A DNA stretch of 35,966 nucleotides from Fibrobacter succinogenes (GCA_902771595.1 CACXXH010000041.1:1-35966); one strand, 5' to 3'. Shown: positions 6,846 to 15,647, numbered from the stretch's first letter. Notes: a model not told the origin generated them from the letters alone. Program-made: numbers and translations.

Positions 6846-8572
6846 ATGAATATCGGCCTTAAATTCGCAATTCTCGGTCTGTGCGTCTCGACGGCGGCAT
6901 TTGCCACCAACTACGAGGCGGAATCGGCAACGCTCTCCGGAGGTGCCAAAAATGTCAACGCCTCGGGCGTCTCGGGCACGGGATACGCCGACATGCAGGA
7001 AGGCAACATAACCTTCGCAGGCGTCACCGCAGAAAAGGCGGGCAAGTACCAGGTGACCATACCTTCGCAGGCGTCACCGCAGAAAAGGCGGGCAAGTACC
7101 AGGTGACCATCCGCTACAAGGCGGGCGAATTCAAAGCAAACTACGTCGTGGTAAACGGAGCCACTTCGGGCACCGTCGATTTCGAGGCAGCCACCAACTG
7201 GTCCGACGTTTCGACCATCGTCACCCTCAAGGCGGGCACGAACACCATCTCGCTCGAAAAGTACTGGGGCTGGATTAGCGTGGACTATATCGACGTGGAG
7301 CCCTATCAATCTGCGGCTTTCAAAATTTCTGCGACCCCGGTCACCCCGAACGCGACCGAAAGCGCCGTGAAGCTCTACAGTTTCTTGCGCGAAAACTTCG
7401 GCAAGAAGACGATTAGCGGAATCATGACCGGCGACATGAGCGGATACACGCTGGGCGCCGACTTCAATACCCACGACGACGTGAAGTACATCTACACGCG
7501 CACGGGCAAGTACCCGGTTCTCGTCGGTCTCGATTTCCTTTTTGCGACAGGCCCGAAAGCATCGCAAAGCTGGAACATGGAATATACGAACAAGGCGATT
7601 TCTATAGCGAAGGGCCTCTGGAAAGCGGGCGGCATTCCCGCATTCACCTGGCACTGGAAGGACCCGCTGGACAAGGATGACGCGTTCTACATCCAGGGCG
7701 CAGACAACGGCCAGGGATACACGACATTCGATTTCGCGACGGCGTTCAAGAGCGGCACCACCGAATGGAACACCGAAAGTGCGGCCTACAAGGGAATCGT
7801 CGCCGACATCGACCACATTGCCGACTACTTCCTCGAACTGCAGAAAGAAGGCGTCGCGGGCATTTTCCGTCCCCTGCACGAAGCGGGCGGCAAGTGGTTC
7901 TGGTGGAGCATCAATTCAGGTAAGCAGTTTGCGGCCCTCTACCGCCTGGTATTCGACCGCATGGTGAAAGTCAAGGGCGTGAAGAACATGATCTGGGTGT
8001 TCAACCCCGAAGGTTCTACCGTCACCTCCTGGGATCCGGGCAGCGAATACTACGATGTGCTCTCCATCGACATCTACAACAGCGCAAACGATCATTCCAG
8101 CAACGCGAGCGCCTTCGACAAGTTCAAGAGCGCCTCAAAGGGCACGAAGATTCTCGCACTCAGCGAAAACGGCCCCATCCCCGACGTGAACAACATGCAC
8201 ACCGACGAAGCCGTATGGAGCTGGTGGATGCCGTGGTATAGCACCTGGAGCGGAACCTGGCCCGGCCAGACAAAGGATGCCGTGTGGAAGAGCAACATGG
8301 ACGACGAACGGGTTCTTTCGCTCGAAGACATGCCCGGCTGGGACAAGTACACGGCGAACGTCCCTCCCGATACGACAATAACGCCTCCCGATACGGGCAC
8401 AATACGTATCGCGACAGCTCCGCGCCTGCTCGGGACAGCAACCACTATCGGAATTTTTGACATAAACGGCCATTACATGGGACTCACTACGCAGGGGCTT
8501 CCGCAAGGCCGCTACGTCATCCGCAAGCAAGTTCAGGGCCGCACCGTGAATACAGTTTACCTCAAGAAGTAA
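6846..8572 (+). pseudogene. GH26 beta-mannanase with CBM35-like domain, frame broken by a 50-bp tandem duplication
   Basis: Secreted endo-mannanase-type gene. The signal peptide (MNIGLKFAILGL to AFA) leads into a CBM35/CBM6-like module (YEAESATLSGGAKN ... TGYADMQEGN ... ISVDYIDVEPY). A GH26 catalytic domain follows. The acid/base Glu is in RPLHEAGGKWFWWS (about residue 329 after repair) and the nucleophile in ALSENGP (about 424). The C-terminus resembles a secretion-sorting domain. Bases 7011-7060 are repeated exactly at 7061-7110. The extra 50 bp shifts the frame, so the first reading frame ends at TGA 7104-7106 after 86 residues. Removing one copy gives an uninterrupted 558-residue protein. 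No other damage is seen, so the change is recent, reversible or an assembly error. The esterase gene follows 20 nt downstream. Confidence 0.85.
7011..7110 (+). repeat. Perfect 50-bp tandem duplication inside the GH26 gene
   Basis: Two identical 50-base units, 7011-7060 and 7061-7110, lie head to tail with no mismatch. 50 is not a multiple of three, so the second unit changes the frame. The unit encodes part of the CBM (FAGVTAEKAGKYQVTI). Confidence 0.97.
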
Positions 8573-8600
8573 AGGACAGAAAGGGAAGTGTATGGGATGC

Positions 8601-9923
8601 ATGAATAAAAAAGTCGTTGTCGCCTCAGCGGTGTGTTTCTGGGTTGGTTTGGCAAACGCCATAGTCCCGAACAAGTTGGTTTCTGGCGGTTTGCCGGCAC
8701 ATACGGGGGCGGCAACGACCGATTACTTGACAGACGGATATCTAACAAACTGGAAGAGCAGTAAAGCCAAGGAAATTGCACTGAACGTGGGTGAAGGCCC
8801 CACGAAACTGCGAATCAACTGGGAATCCTTCGGTGATTGCGCCTGGGCCACCGACTTTACGAGCGGCTGCGGGCACAGCGGCGTCGCACTTTCAAATTTC
8901 AAGATTTTGACCTCCGCAAATTCCACCAACGGTTCTGACGGCGACTGGGTAGAGGCGGCAAGCATCAAGAACAATCCCGTGATGGCGCGCGGCGTCGACA
9001 TCGAATTTGCGGGAAAGTCGTGGTTCAAGTTCGTGAGCGAAGGCGACGTGGGCCAGATTCTCGAAATCGAGGCATTCGACATGAGCGCGGGCGGCACTGA
9101 CACGTGGTTTTTCATGGGCACGAGCATCAGCCAGATGGGAATCAAGCAGCAGGATACCGACTCCACGACGGCACAACTCATTCACGCCCGCTTCCCGGAA
9201 TACACGCCCGCCATGCTCCGCGGAGGCATCGGCTGCATCAACAGCACCGAGGTCGTTGAACATTTAAGCGAATACCTGGAATATGCGGGCAATGTGAAGT
9301 TCTGGGCCATCGAGATGGGCACGAACGATGCCTGGGGTGGCGGCGATTGGAACCTTGCCACATACAAGAAGAACATGCAGACGATTATCGACTCGGCGAA
9401 AGCGCACGGTATCACGCCCGTGATTGCACGCATCATCGCGACCGATTCATCGAAGGCAGGCTGGCAGGTGAACCCCGCATTCCTCGAAGCAATTGACAAT
9501 TTGACCGAAAAAAACAACCTCCCGAAGGGTCCCGACTTTTTCGCCTACTTCAAGGAACATCCGGAACAGCTTGCGAGCGACGGCGTTCACCCGAACGGCG
9601 ACAAGAAGGGCGGACAGGCGATGCACCACCTGTGGGCCGAAGCGCTTGCCCCGCTTTATGCCGCAGGCGACACCACTTCGAAGGAACGTGACACCACCAC
9701 GGCCTTAAAGCCGTTGAACAGCATCAAGCTAACGGTCCAGCGCATCTATGCAAGCGGCAAGGACGTTGTTATCGAAGGCCTTAGCGGCAGTCCCATTGAA
9801 GCAAGCCTTGTATCAGCGACAGGGCAAATCGTATCAAAACAGAATCTTTCGCTAGGTTCCAGGCAGGTTCGCTTCGCGAACATCCCTGCCGGTAAATACA
9901 TCGCCGTGATCCGTTACAAGTAA
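8601..9923 (+). CDS. Secreted SGNH-hydrolase, CE2-like carbohydrate esterase
   Basis: A protein of about 440 residues with a signal peptide (MNKKVVVASAVCFWVGLANA). The N-terminal half is a beta-rich domain (about 25-165). An SGNH hydrolase domain follows: nucleophile Ser in FMGTSISQMG, block II Gly in LRGGIGCINS, block III in EMGTNDAW, and catalytic Asp/His in SDGVHPNG. GTSIS in place of GDSL and the N-terminal beta domain suit the CE2/acetyl-xylan-esterase type, so deacetylation of wall polysaccharide is likely. The last 70 residues look like a sorting domain similar to that of the GH26 protein. An ATG at 8592 is an alternative start; AGGGAAG at 8582-8588 is 3 nt from it and 12 nt from 8601. 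Co-transcription with the GH26 gene is likely. Confidence 0.87.
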   Translation: MNKKVVVASAVCFWVGLANAIVPNKLVSGGLPAHTGAATTDYLTDGYLTNWKSSKAKEIALNVGEGPTKLRINWESFGDCAWATDFTSGCGHSGVALSNFKILTSANSTNGSDGDWVEAASIKNNPVMARGVDIEFAGKSWFKFVSEGDVGQILEIEAFDMSAGGTDTWFFMGTSISQMGIKQQDTDSTTAQLIHARFPEYTPAMLRGGIGCINSTEVVEHLSEYLEYAGNVKFWAIEMGTNDAWGGGDWNLATYKKNMQTIIDSAKAHGITPVIARIIATDSSKAGWQVNPAFLEAIDNLTEKNNLPKGPDFFAYFKEHPEQLASDGVHPNGDKKGGQAMHHLWAEALAPLYAAGDTTSKERDTTTALKPLNSIKLTVQRIYASGKDVVIEGLSGSPIEASLVSATGQIVSKQNLSLGSRQVRFANIPAGKYIAVIRYK

Positions 9924-9967
9924 GCCCCAACAAACTCCTTAAACGAATAAGGATTCGCCAGAGCTTT

Positions 9968-11425
9968 TTACCGCATCGGAAATTCTTCGAATGCTCTGCT
10001 GTTCGCCTGAAGGTTGCTTCCCTTCCAATCAAAGAGCGCCGGGCCCCACGCACCACCGAGCGTCGGTTCCCAGAAGAACGTGCCTATCCAGCGGTTCATT
10101 CCCTTCACCATCTCGTTCGTGCGCTTGCGAGAGCCGTCGAACTTGTAATGGTTATCGGAATCGCCACCGTTGTATTCCGCAACGATGAACTCCAGATCCG
10201 GATAGCTCGAGGTGACTGTCTGGAACAGCGATTTCCAGTTGTCAGGTGCACCGTCGCCATACGCCGTATAGGCCGAGAACCCCATCACGTCGGCAGGAAC
10301 CTTCTGATTCTTGAAGATTTCCGTCATCCACCAGGTGACCGTATTGGACTGGCGGATGCGCTCGATGTGCAGCACCGTCTTGGTCGAAGGCGAAACCTCC
10401 TTGACCGCCTTGATACCCGCCTTGAAATACTTGGCCGCGTTCGCCTTGCCGCTCGCAGTACCCATGTCGCCGTTAATGGCGGTGGAAGCCTTGTCGACTC
10501 CGTTGCCCCAGCAGTCCGTCTTGCTGTTCGGCACGTGAATCAAGATTCCCGGAGTCGTCTCGTTACCGACCTGCACCATCGCGGGGAGCGCATTCACCTG
10601 TTTGAGCGCCTTCATCAAATCGGCGGTATAGGCATACACGGAATCGGCGAGCACATCGGCACTGTTCACCTTGCGCCAGCGTTCCGGAATAATCTGCTTG
10701 CCCGGATCCGCCCAGTTGTCGCTATAATGGATATCGAGCAGGAACGCCATGCCGGCGGCCTTGATTTTCTGTGCATAGGCGACGATATGTTCCTTGTCGG
10801 CATAAGCTTCGGCATCGTGCTCGCAACCCGCTGCGGCATAGCCGTACTTGGCCTTGGGATCAACGAACGTCTTAAGGCGGATAGCATTGAAACCGTGATC
10901 CTTGAGAAGCGTAAAGATGTCTTTTTCGGAACCGTCCACGTCATAGAACTTGGTCCTGTTGCGTTCGTATTCCTGCACGGTGGAAATATCCGCTCCGGAA
11001 TAGAAAGGGAATTCAATCGGAGCATCGGCCGACTGCACCGCAGAAGATTGCGGGGGCACTACGGAAGAAGAAGAAAGCCCCGGGTTGGAATCCGATGAAC
11101 GCCGGAGTCCAAAGAACGAACTGGAACTCGGATACGGATCCCATAAAATCGAAGAAGAATGCGGAGGTTCAAGGAACGAAGAACTCGCCGGCTGTGCGCC
11201 AGACGAAAGATCAGCATCGGACGAAAGTGCCGCATCGGACGACGCATCAACACCGGGCTGAGACGTGTCCGCGGATGAATCCCCCACGATTTCGAAGTCA
11301 TATCCGGCGGAACCACCGCCGTTATCACACGCTACAAAAAAAGCGGAAGCAAACACGGCAAAAGCCGCAGCGCCAAAAAGACGGCAAGCCGCCCGAAACT
11401 CAAAACAACCCTTTCTGTTTCCCAT
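9968..11425 (-). CDS. GH53 endo-beta-1,4-galactanase lipoprotein
   Basis: A 485-residue lipoprotein (lipobox FFVAC, Cys33) with a serine-rich linker (about 45-130) and a GH53 (beta/alpha)8 domain. It starts at YSGADIST. Other family motifs are RLKTFVDP, LDIHYSDNWADPGKQ, VQVGNETTPG (acid/base Glu289) and FIVAEYNGG (nucleophile Glu417). GH53 enzymes cut beta-1,4-galactan side chains of pectin (arabinogalactan I). The lipid anchor and spacer would place it at the cell surface or in the periplasm. It is convergent with the esterase gene. There is no Shine-Dalgarno sequence; TAAATT lies 6 nt before the ATG, so it is another candidate leaderless gene. Confidence 0.93.
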   Translation of the reverse strand: MGNRKGCFEFRAACRLFGAAAFAVFASAFFVACDNGGGSAGYDFEIVGDSSADTSQPGVDASSDAALSSDADLSSGAQPASSSFLEPPHSSSILWDPYPSSSSFFGLRRSSDSNPGLSSSSVVPPQSSAVQSADAPIEFPFYSGADISTVQEYERNRTKFYDVDGSEKDIFTLLKDHGFNAIRLKTFVDPKAKYGYAAAGCEHDAEAYADKEHIVAYAQKIKAAGMAFLLDIHYSDNWADPGKQIIPERWRKVNSADVLADSVYAYTADLMKALKQVNALPAMVQVGNETTPGILIHVPNSKTDCWGNGVDKASTAINGDMGTASGKANAAKYFKAGIKAVKEVSPSTKTVLHIERIRQSNTVTWWMTEIFKNQKVPADVMGFSAYTAYGDGAPDNWKSLFQTVTSSYPDLEFIVAEYNGGDSDNHYKFDGSRKRTNEMVKGMNRWIGTFFWEPTLGGAWGPALFDWKGSNLQANSRAFEEFPMR

Positions 11426-11570
11426 ACCCTAAATTTAACCTAAAAGTCGCCTTTGCGATGTAAAAACATTCAAATAAAATGCCCTTACAGGCCATGCCAC
11501 GCGACACGCCCCGTTTGGCTTGTACCATCGCATTTTACAACCGTCTCTCAAGCATTATTTTCACAAAATT

Positions 11571-11640
11571 GTAAATTCACACCATGAATTACTGGGATTT
11601 GCTCGCATCTGACAACGAAGCCGAAGCCATCAATCCATAA
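11571..11640 (+). pseudogene. Duplicated 5' end of the downstream methyltransferase gene
   Basis: Bases 11571-11613 match 13150-13192 (41 of 43, with the last 35 identical). This covers the promoter-like hexamer, the start codon and the first ten codons (MNYWDLLASD). The frame then diverges and stops at TAA 11638-11640 after 18 codons. The remnant points the same way as the intact gene and lies beside the stop codon of the antisense FISUMP gene. The 11426-11570 stretch before it shares only TAAAATGCCCT with the region ahead of the intact gene. Confidence 0.85.
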
Positions 11641-13066
11641 CGCAACGGATCGATAATTTATCCTGTTTGATTTCAAGGCCCACTACCGCCCCACTGCCTC
11701 CGTGCATTTTCATGCAGTACGCTGCCTTGTTTGTGAGTTCTGTCGAACTCCAGAAATACGCGGATTCGAACTCGTCATCGTAATTTTTGTCATCGAACCA
11801 GCCGCCTGCAGGCAACGCCGAGAATGCGTATGCATCAGTACCACTAAATAATTTTTCATCCCATCCACCCATTGACTTGAGCATTTTAGCCGCTGTAGAT
11901 TTACCACCGACGGTTTCTAGCAATGTTTCAAGCTCGGCCTGCGTCGGCAGATGCCATCCCTCAGGGCATACACCACGCACCGGATAGGTTGGCGAGCATA
12001 TTGGACCATAACCGCAATCCACGCCGTTCGTAGACCACAAGCCCGCGCTATCCATTGCGCTTGCCCATGTGTAAAGGCGACCATACACGGTACAGTATTT
12101 AGTAGAATCGTTGTAACAGCTGCTGCCGTCCGTTTCGAAATTCAGATTCTCCGCCATCCACACCTGATCTCCGATTTTCACGGTCTTGTAAATTTGGCTA
12201 TCGCGAGAGTCGGTGAGTGCGGGACCCTTAACGGAACTGTCCGGTTCCTGCTTTGGTTCAGAGCCGTCCTTAACGCAACGGACTGAATTCCCGTCTTTCT
12301 TGTAAGCTTGAGAGATGATTACACGGCCGTCAAACATATTAATCATGTACACTATGCCGGAACTAATTTCCGTAGAACTCCAGAAGAAAGTGGAGGTTCC
12401 CTCGTTGAAATAAGTTTTAAACTCTTTGCTCCAGTAGCCAACAGGCAACGCCGAGAACATGTAGTCATCCGTGCCATTGCCGTCTTCACCATTCTGATCC
12501 TTCCAACCACTCGTCGCCCTAAGCATCTTGCCAGCTATATCGGAACCACCGACAGCGTCAATCAAGGTTTCGAATTCACCCCTCGTCGGCAAATGCCAGC
12601 CACTGGGGCATACGCCCTGCACCGGATATGTCGGCGCGCAACTTTTACCATCACCACAACGTTTACCATTAAAAAGCCATGTGCCAGCGCTATCCATTGC
12701 AGCGCTCCACAGGTACAGGCGGCCATACCTTGCGCAGTTCTCAGCGGAATTGTTGTAACAGAAACTGCTAGAATCCAAACTTTCCGTCGGCTGCAGATTG
12801 GCGTAATTCAAATTTTCCGCCATCCAAGTCTGCTCGCCGATTTTAACGGTCTTATAAGTTTTACCATCGCGGGAGTCAGTCATCTCCCCCATAACCACGG
12901 TAGACGGGTCAATAGTGCCCTGAGCACTGCCGCTGCCGGATTTCGGCGATGCGCTCGACGAAGAATCCTTCACGTCGGAATGCGTGAGAAAATCGCTATC
13001 ATCGTCACCGCAGGCAACCATGATGGTCAACGCCGCCCCGACAGCCAATAACTTCGTTGCATTCAT
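11630..13066 (-). CDS. FISUMP lipoprotein with two domains
   Basis: A 478-residue lipoprotein (lipobox TIMVAC, then GDDDSDF) with a short Ser/Gly linker and two tandem FISUMP domains, about 60-270 and 285-478. Each has the order DSRDGKTYKTVKIGEQTWMA or close variant, AENLN, CYN, GRLYLW or GRLYTW, PVxGVCPxGWHLPT, FSALP, FWSSTE and a final VRCVxD. Function of the domain is unknown. A purine-rich AAGGGG lies upstream of the start at 13066. The gene is antisense to the methyltransferase gene and lies exactly between that gene and the duplicated copy of its 5' end. Confidence 0.9.
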   Translation of the reverse strand: MNATKLLAVGAALTIMVACGDDDSDFLTHSDVKDSSSSASPKSGSGSAQGTIDPSTVVMGEMTDSRDGKTYKTVKIGEQTWMAENLNYANLQPTESLDSSSFCYNNSAENCARYGRLYLWSAAMDSAGTWLFNGKRCGDGKSCAPTYPVQGVCPSGWHLPTRGEFETLIDAVGGSDIAGKMLRATSGWKDQNGEDGNGTDDYMFSALPVGYWSKEFKTYFNEGTSTFFWSSTEISSGIVYMINMFDGRVIISQAYKKDGNSVRCVKDGSEPKQEPDSSVKGPALTDSRDSQIYKTVKIGDQVWMAENLNFETDGSSCYNDSTKYCTVYGRLYTWASAMDSAGLWSTNGVDCGYGPICSPTYPVRGVCPEGWHLPTQAELETLLETVGGKSTAAKMLKSMGGWDEKLFSGTDAYAFSALPAGGWFDDKNYDDEFESAYFWSSTELTNKAAYCMKMHGGSGAVVGLEIKQDKLSIRCVMD

Positions 13067-13149
13067 ATTTTCGCCCCTTTTTATTTAAACATAATATACA
13101 CTAAAATGCCCTGACTTTACACAAAAGCTGAAAAATCAGCCTAAAAAAT

Positions 13150-13162
13150 GTAACTTTACACC
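13150..13162 (+). promoter_or_regulatory. Promoter-like element of the methyltransferase gene
   Basis: TAACTT at 13151-13156 ends 6 nt before the ATG, with no Shine-Dalgarno site. The duplicated copy at 11571 carries TAAATT in the same place, so the promoter was duplicated with the coding start. Confidence 0.35.
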
Positions 13163-14527
13163 ATGAATTACTGGGATTTGCTCGCATCTGACGCCGTACA
13201 AGGCTTTATCGAAGAAGCCCTTTCGCGCAAGTGGGATGCGTTGCAGGTCTCGACTGCGCTACACAAGGCCGGCTACAGCAACGAAGAGCGCGCCACCATC
13301 ATGGACTACAAAGCGCTCGTCCCGAAGTTCCGTGAAAAATTTTTCGAAGAAGCAAGCCGGAAGGGAAAGTTTTTGCTGTGCGACAAGCTCGCATTGGAGC
13401 AGAGCACCGCGCAAGACATCGGCCGGTGGAAAGCGGGAATTTGGCCTCACGAAGGTTCCGTGAACGACCTGTGCTGCGGCATGGGCGGTGACAGTTTCTT
13501 TTTGCCGGCGGGCTTGAAAATCACGGGAGTCGACCTCGACGAGAACCGCCTTGCAATGTACCGGCACAACATGGCCGTATTCGGGAAAGACGTCGGAACG
13601 ATTTACGCGGATGTGCGCGAAGTTGCGAGCAGTAACTGCGCGGGCAACGGTGCGGCCGAGGAAGGCACGGGCAAGGATGGCGCAGAAAAAGAAGGCGCAG
13701 ACTACTTCACCATCGATCCGGCAAGGCGCGCACTCGAAGGCGAAAACCAGCGCGACCTGCGCAACCTCACACCCTCGCTCGAAGAAGTCGTTGAAATCAG
13801 CTGGCACTACAAGGGCGGCATGGCGAAACTCCCGCCGGGTTACCCTCCCGCCGAGATTCCCGACGGCACAGAAATTTTGTACCTGGGCGGGCATAGCGAC
13901 TGCCGTGAATGCCTCGTGCTATTCGGGGAACTCGCGAAGCACCCCGATACCGTCCGCGCCGTCATTGTCGGGAAGACGGGCGAAACGCTTGCCGAATGGA
14001 GCCGCAAACGCGACCGCTCGCTCGAAACCCTCGACGACGACCTGCAAGAAAAACTCGACAGGAACGATTCCCTCGAAGGCAAGGACCGCACCTACCGCAC
14101 GGCGACGAGCCGGAGCGACTTGCCTTTAGGCGAAATCAGCAAATATCTGGCGGAACCTGCCCCCGTCCTCATCCGGAGCCATCTCTTCAATGCGGCGGCA
14201 ATCGCCCACGCCCCGGAAGCGCACCTGATTTCAGAAGGCATCGCCTACGTGACCAGCGAAATCCCGCTCCCCGCACCCGCGTTCGCAAGCTACGAGATCC
14301 TCGCCCATACCGAAATCGCGACCGGCGCCGTCCGCGCGATGCTCAAGGATCACGGCATCGGGAAAATCACCCTGAAGCTACGCGGCGTAAAACTCGACCC
14401 GGATGCCGAAACCAAGAGGCTCAAACCCAAGGGAAAAAACGAGGCCATCCTCTTCTACACCCGCGCCCAAGGCGAAAAGATTGCTATACTAACAAAACGA
14501 GTTCCTAGTTCTAAGTTACCCATCTAA
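13163..14527 (+). CDS. Class I SAM-dependent methyltransferase with THUMP-like C-terminal domain
   Basis: A 454-residue protein. An N-terminal helical part (1-95) precedes a Rossmann methyltransferase core. The SAM-binding motif is NDLCCGMGGDS (about 101-111), the second strand is TGVDLDENRL (about 121-130), and FTIDPARR (about 182-189) takes the motif IV position. The C-terminal half, with KGKNEAILFYTR near the end, fits the THUMP-like domain found with these enzymes, which suggests an RNA substrate. No specific target can be named. The last residues (RVPSSKLPI) are encoded by a repeat that recurs after ung, so the native C-terminus may have been altered. Confidence 0.82.
   Translation: MNYWDLLASDAVQGFIEEALSRKWDALQVSTALHKAGYSNEERATIMDYKALVPKFREKFFEEASRKGKFLLCDKLALEQSTAQDIGRWKAGIWPHEGSVNDLCCGMGGDSFFLPAGLKITGVDLDENRLAMYRHNMAVFGKDVGTIYADVREVASSNCAGNGAAEEGTGKDGAEKEGADYFTIDPARRALEGENQRDLRNLTPSLEEVVEISWHYKGGMAKLPPGYPPAEIPDGTEILYLGGHSDCRECLVLFGELAKHPDTVRAVIVGKTGETLAEWSRKRDRSLETLDDDLQEKLDRNDSLEGKDRTYRTATSRSDLPLGEISKYLAEPAPVLIRSHLFNAAAIAHAPEAHLISEGIAYVTSEIPLPAPAFASYEILAHTEIATGAVRAMLKDHGIGKITLKLRGVKLDPDAETKRLKPKGKNEAILFYTRAQGEKIAILTKRVPSSKLPI
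14501..14520 (+). repeat. GTTCCTAGTTCT repeat, copy upstream of ung
   Basis: Matches 15219-15238 at 18 of 20 positions. This copy encodes the last codons of the methyltransferase gene. A TTGCTATACT (14481-14490) just upstream resembles an extended -10 and could drive ung. Confidence 0.65.
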
Positions 14528-14538
14528 TTCTAATCACT

Positions 14539-15216
14539 ATGTCCGTAAAACTCGAAGAATCCTGGCTCAACCTGCTCGCCGACCAGTTCGAGCAGCCTTA
14601 TTTCAAACAAATTAAAGAAAAACTTTTGCAGGAAAAAGCGGAGCATCACGTGGTCTATCCGCCCGGCTCCAAGATCTTCGCGGCCCTTGACTATTGCCCT
14701 GTAGACAAGGTCAAGGCGGTCATCATCGGGCAGGACCCCTACCACAATCCGGGCCAGGCGCACGGGCTGTGCTTCTCGGTGCCCATGGGAATCGAGCCTC
14801 CCCCGTCGCTCATCAACATCTTCCAAGAACTTCACGACGACCTCGGCATCAATCCGCCCCCGCACGGGAACCTCGAAAGCTGGGCGCACCAGGGAATCCT
14901 CCTGCTCAACGCGTCGCTCACGGTACGCGCCCACATGGCAGCAAGCCACGCGGGAATCGGCTGGCAGCAGTTCACCGACACCATCATCCAGCGACTCTCC
15001 GAAGTTCGCGAGAACCTCGTATTCCTCCTATGGGGAAGCTTCGCCATCAAGAAGCAATCGCTCGTTGCCCCGAACCGCGGCCACCTGATTCTCACGGCGC
15101 CTCACCCGAGTCCGCTTTCGGCCTACCGCGGATTCTTCGGCTGCAAGCACTTCAGCAAGGCGAACGAATACCTCAAGAGCAAGGGGCTTGAACCCATCGA
15201 CTGGAGCATCCATTAG
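14539..15216 (+). CDS. ung: Uracil-DNA glycosylase
   Basis: A 225-residue family 1 uracil-DNA glycosylase, which removes uracil from DNA in base excision repair. The water-activating loop GQDPYHN (Asp66), the uracil-binding LLLNASLTVR (Asn124) and the DNA-intercalating loop HPSPLSAYRG (His189) are all intact, and the length is normal. No Shine-Dalgarno site precedes the ATG, and the gene starts 11 nt after the methyltransferase stop. It is bracketed by two copies of the GTTCCTAGTT repeat. Confidence 0.97.
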   Translation: MSVKLEESWLNLLADQFEQPYFKQIKEKLLQEKAEHHVVYPPGSKIFAALDYCPVDKVKAVIIGQDPYHNPGQAHGLCFSVPMGIEPPPSLINIFQELHDDLGINPPPHGNLESWAHQGILLLNASLTVRAHMAASHAGIGWQQFTDTIIQRLSEVRENLVFLLWGSFAIKKQSLVAPNRGHLILTAPHPSPLSAYRGFFGCKHFSKANEYLKSKGLEPIDWSIH

Positions 15217-15218
15217 AA

Positions 15219-15300
15219 GTTCCTAGTTCTGAGTTACTAGTTCCTAGGACGTTTTTAGAGAGCATATCTAGTAACTGGTAACTAGTGACTGTTAACTTAA
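15219..15300 (+). repeat. CTAG-rich repeat and hairpin downstream of ung
   Basis: 15219-15238 repeats the element found before ung. AGTTACTAG (15232-15240) is complementary to CTAGTAACT (15268-15276), and further variants (GGTAACTAG, CTAGTGAC) follow. The segment can form one or more CTAG-containing stems between the ung and DUF4321 genes. No T-run follows, so this is not a standard terminator. Confidence 0.6.
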
Positions 15301-15301
15301 T

Positions 15302-15310
15302 TGCTATATT
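15302..15310 (+). promoter_or_regulatory. Extended -10 of the DUF4321-gatA operon
   Basis: TGCTATATT at 15302-15310 ends 7 nt before the ATG at 15318. At this spacing the transcript would begin at about the start codon. This is the reason for preferring 15318 over a GTG at 15285, which lies upstream of the -10. Confidence 0.5.
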
Positions 15311-15317
15311 AACTCAT

Positions 15318-15647
15318 ATGACTAACAGAAACACCTTTGGACGACTCATCCTCTTTATCGTGCTCGGCCTCATGATCGGCGGAGTGCTCGGTGAATGCCT
15401 CGGGCTCCTCTTCGGGGAACTCGGTGAACTCATGAACGCGGGTGGTTACGACAACATCGTTCGCAACTTCTTCGTGACATCGTTCGACCTGAACCTGGGA
15501 TTCCTGGGTGACAAGGCGGACCCGGTCGTCCTGGACCTCTACATGGTAAAATTCGCCCTCGGTTTCGGGCTCAAGCTCAACGTGGTCAGCGTCATCGGCA
15601 TGGCCATTTCGATCTATATCATGAAGTGGTCCGGAGGAAACAGGTAA
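15318..15647 (+). CDS. DUF4321-type small membrane protein
   Basis: A 109-residue protein with an N-terminal membrane helix (LILFIVLGLMIGGVLGECLG) and a C-terminal hydrophobic stretch (LNVVSVIGMAISIYIM). The pattern fits the DUF4321 family, often 90-110 residues and of unknown function. Its TAA shares a base with the gatA ATG (TAATG), and a GGAGG for gatA lies within its last codons, so the two genes are translationally coupled. It is not a GatC homologue by sequence. Confidence 0.75.
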   Translation: MTNRNTFGRLILFIVLGLMIGGVLGECLGLLFGELGELMNAGGYDNIVRNFFVTSFDLNLGFLGDKADPVVLDLYMVKFALGFGLKLNVVSVIGMAISIYIMKWSGGNR

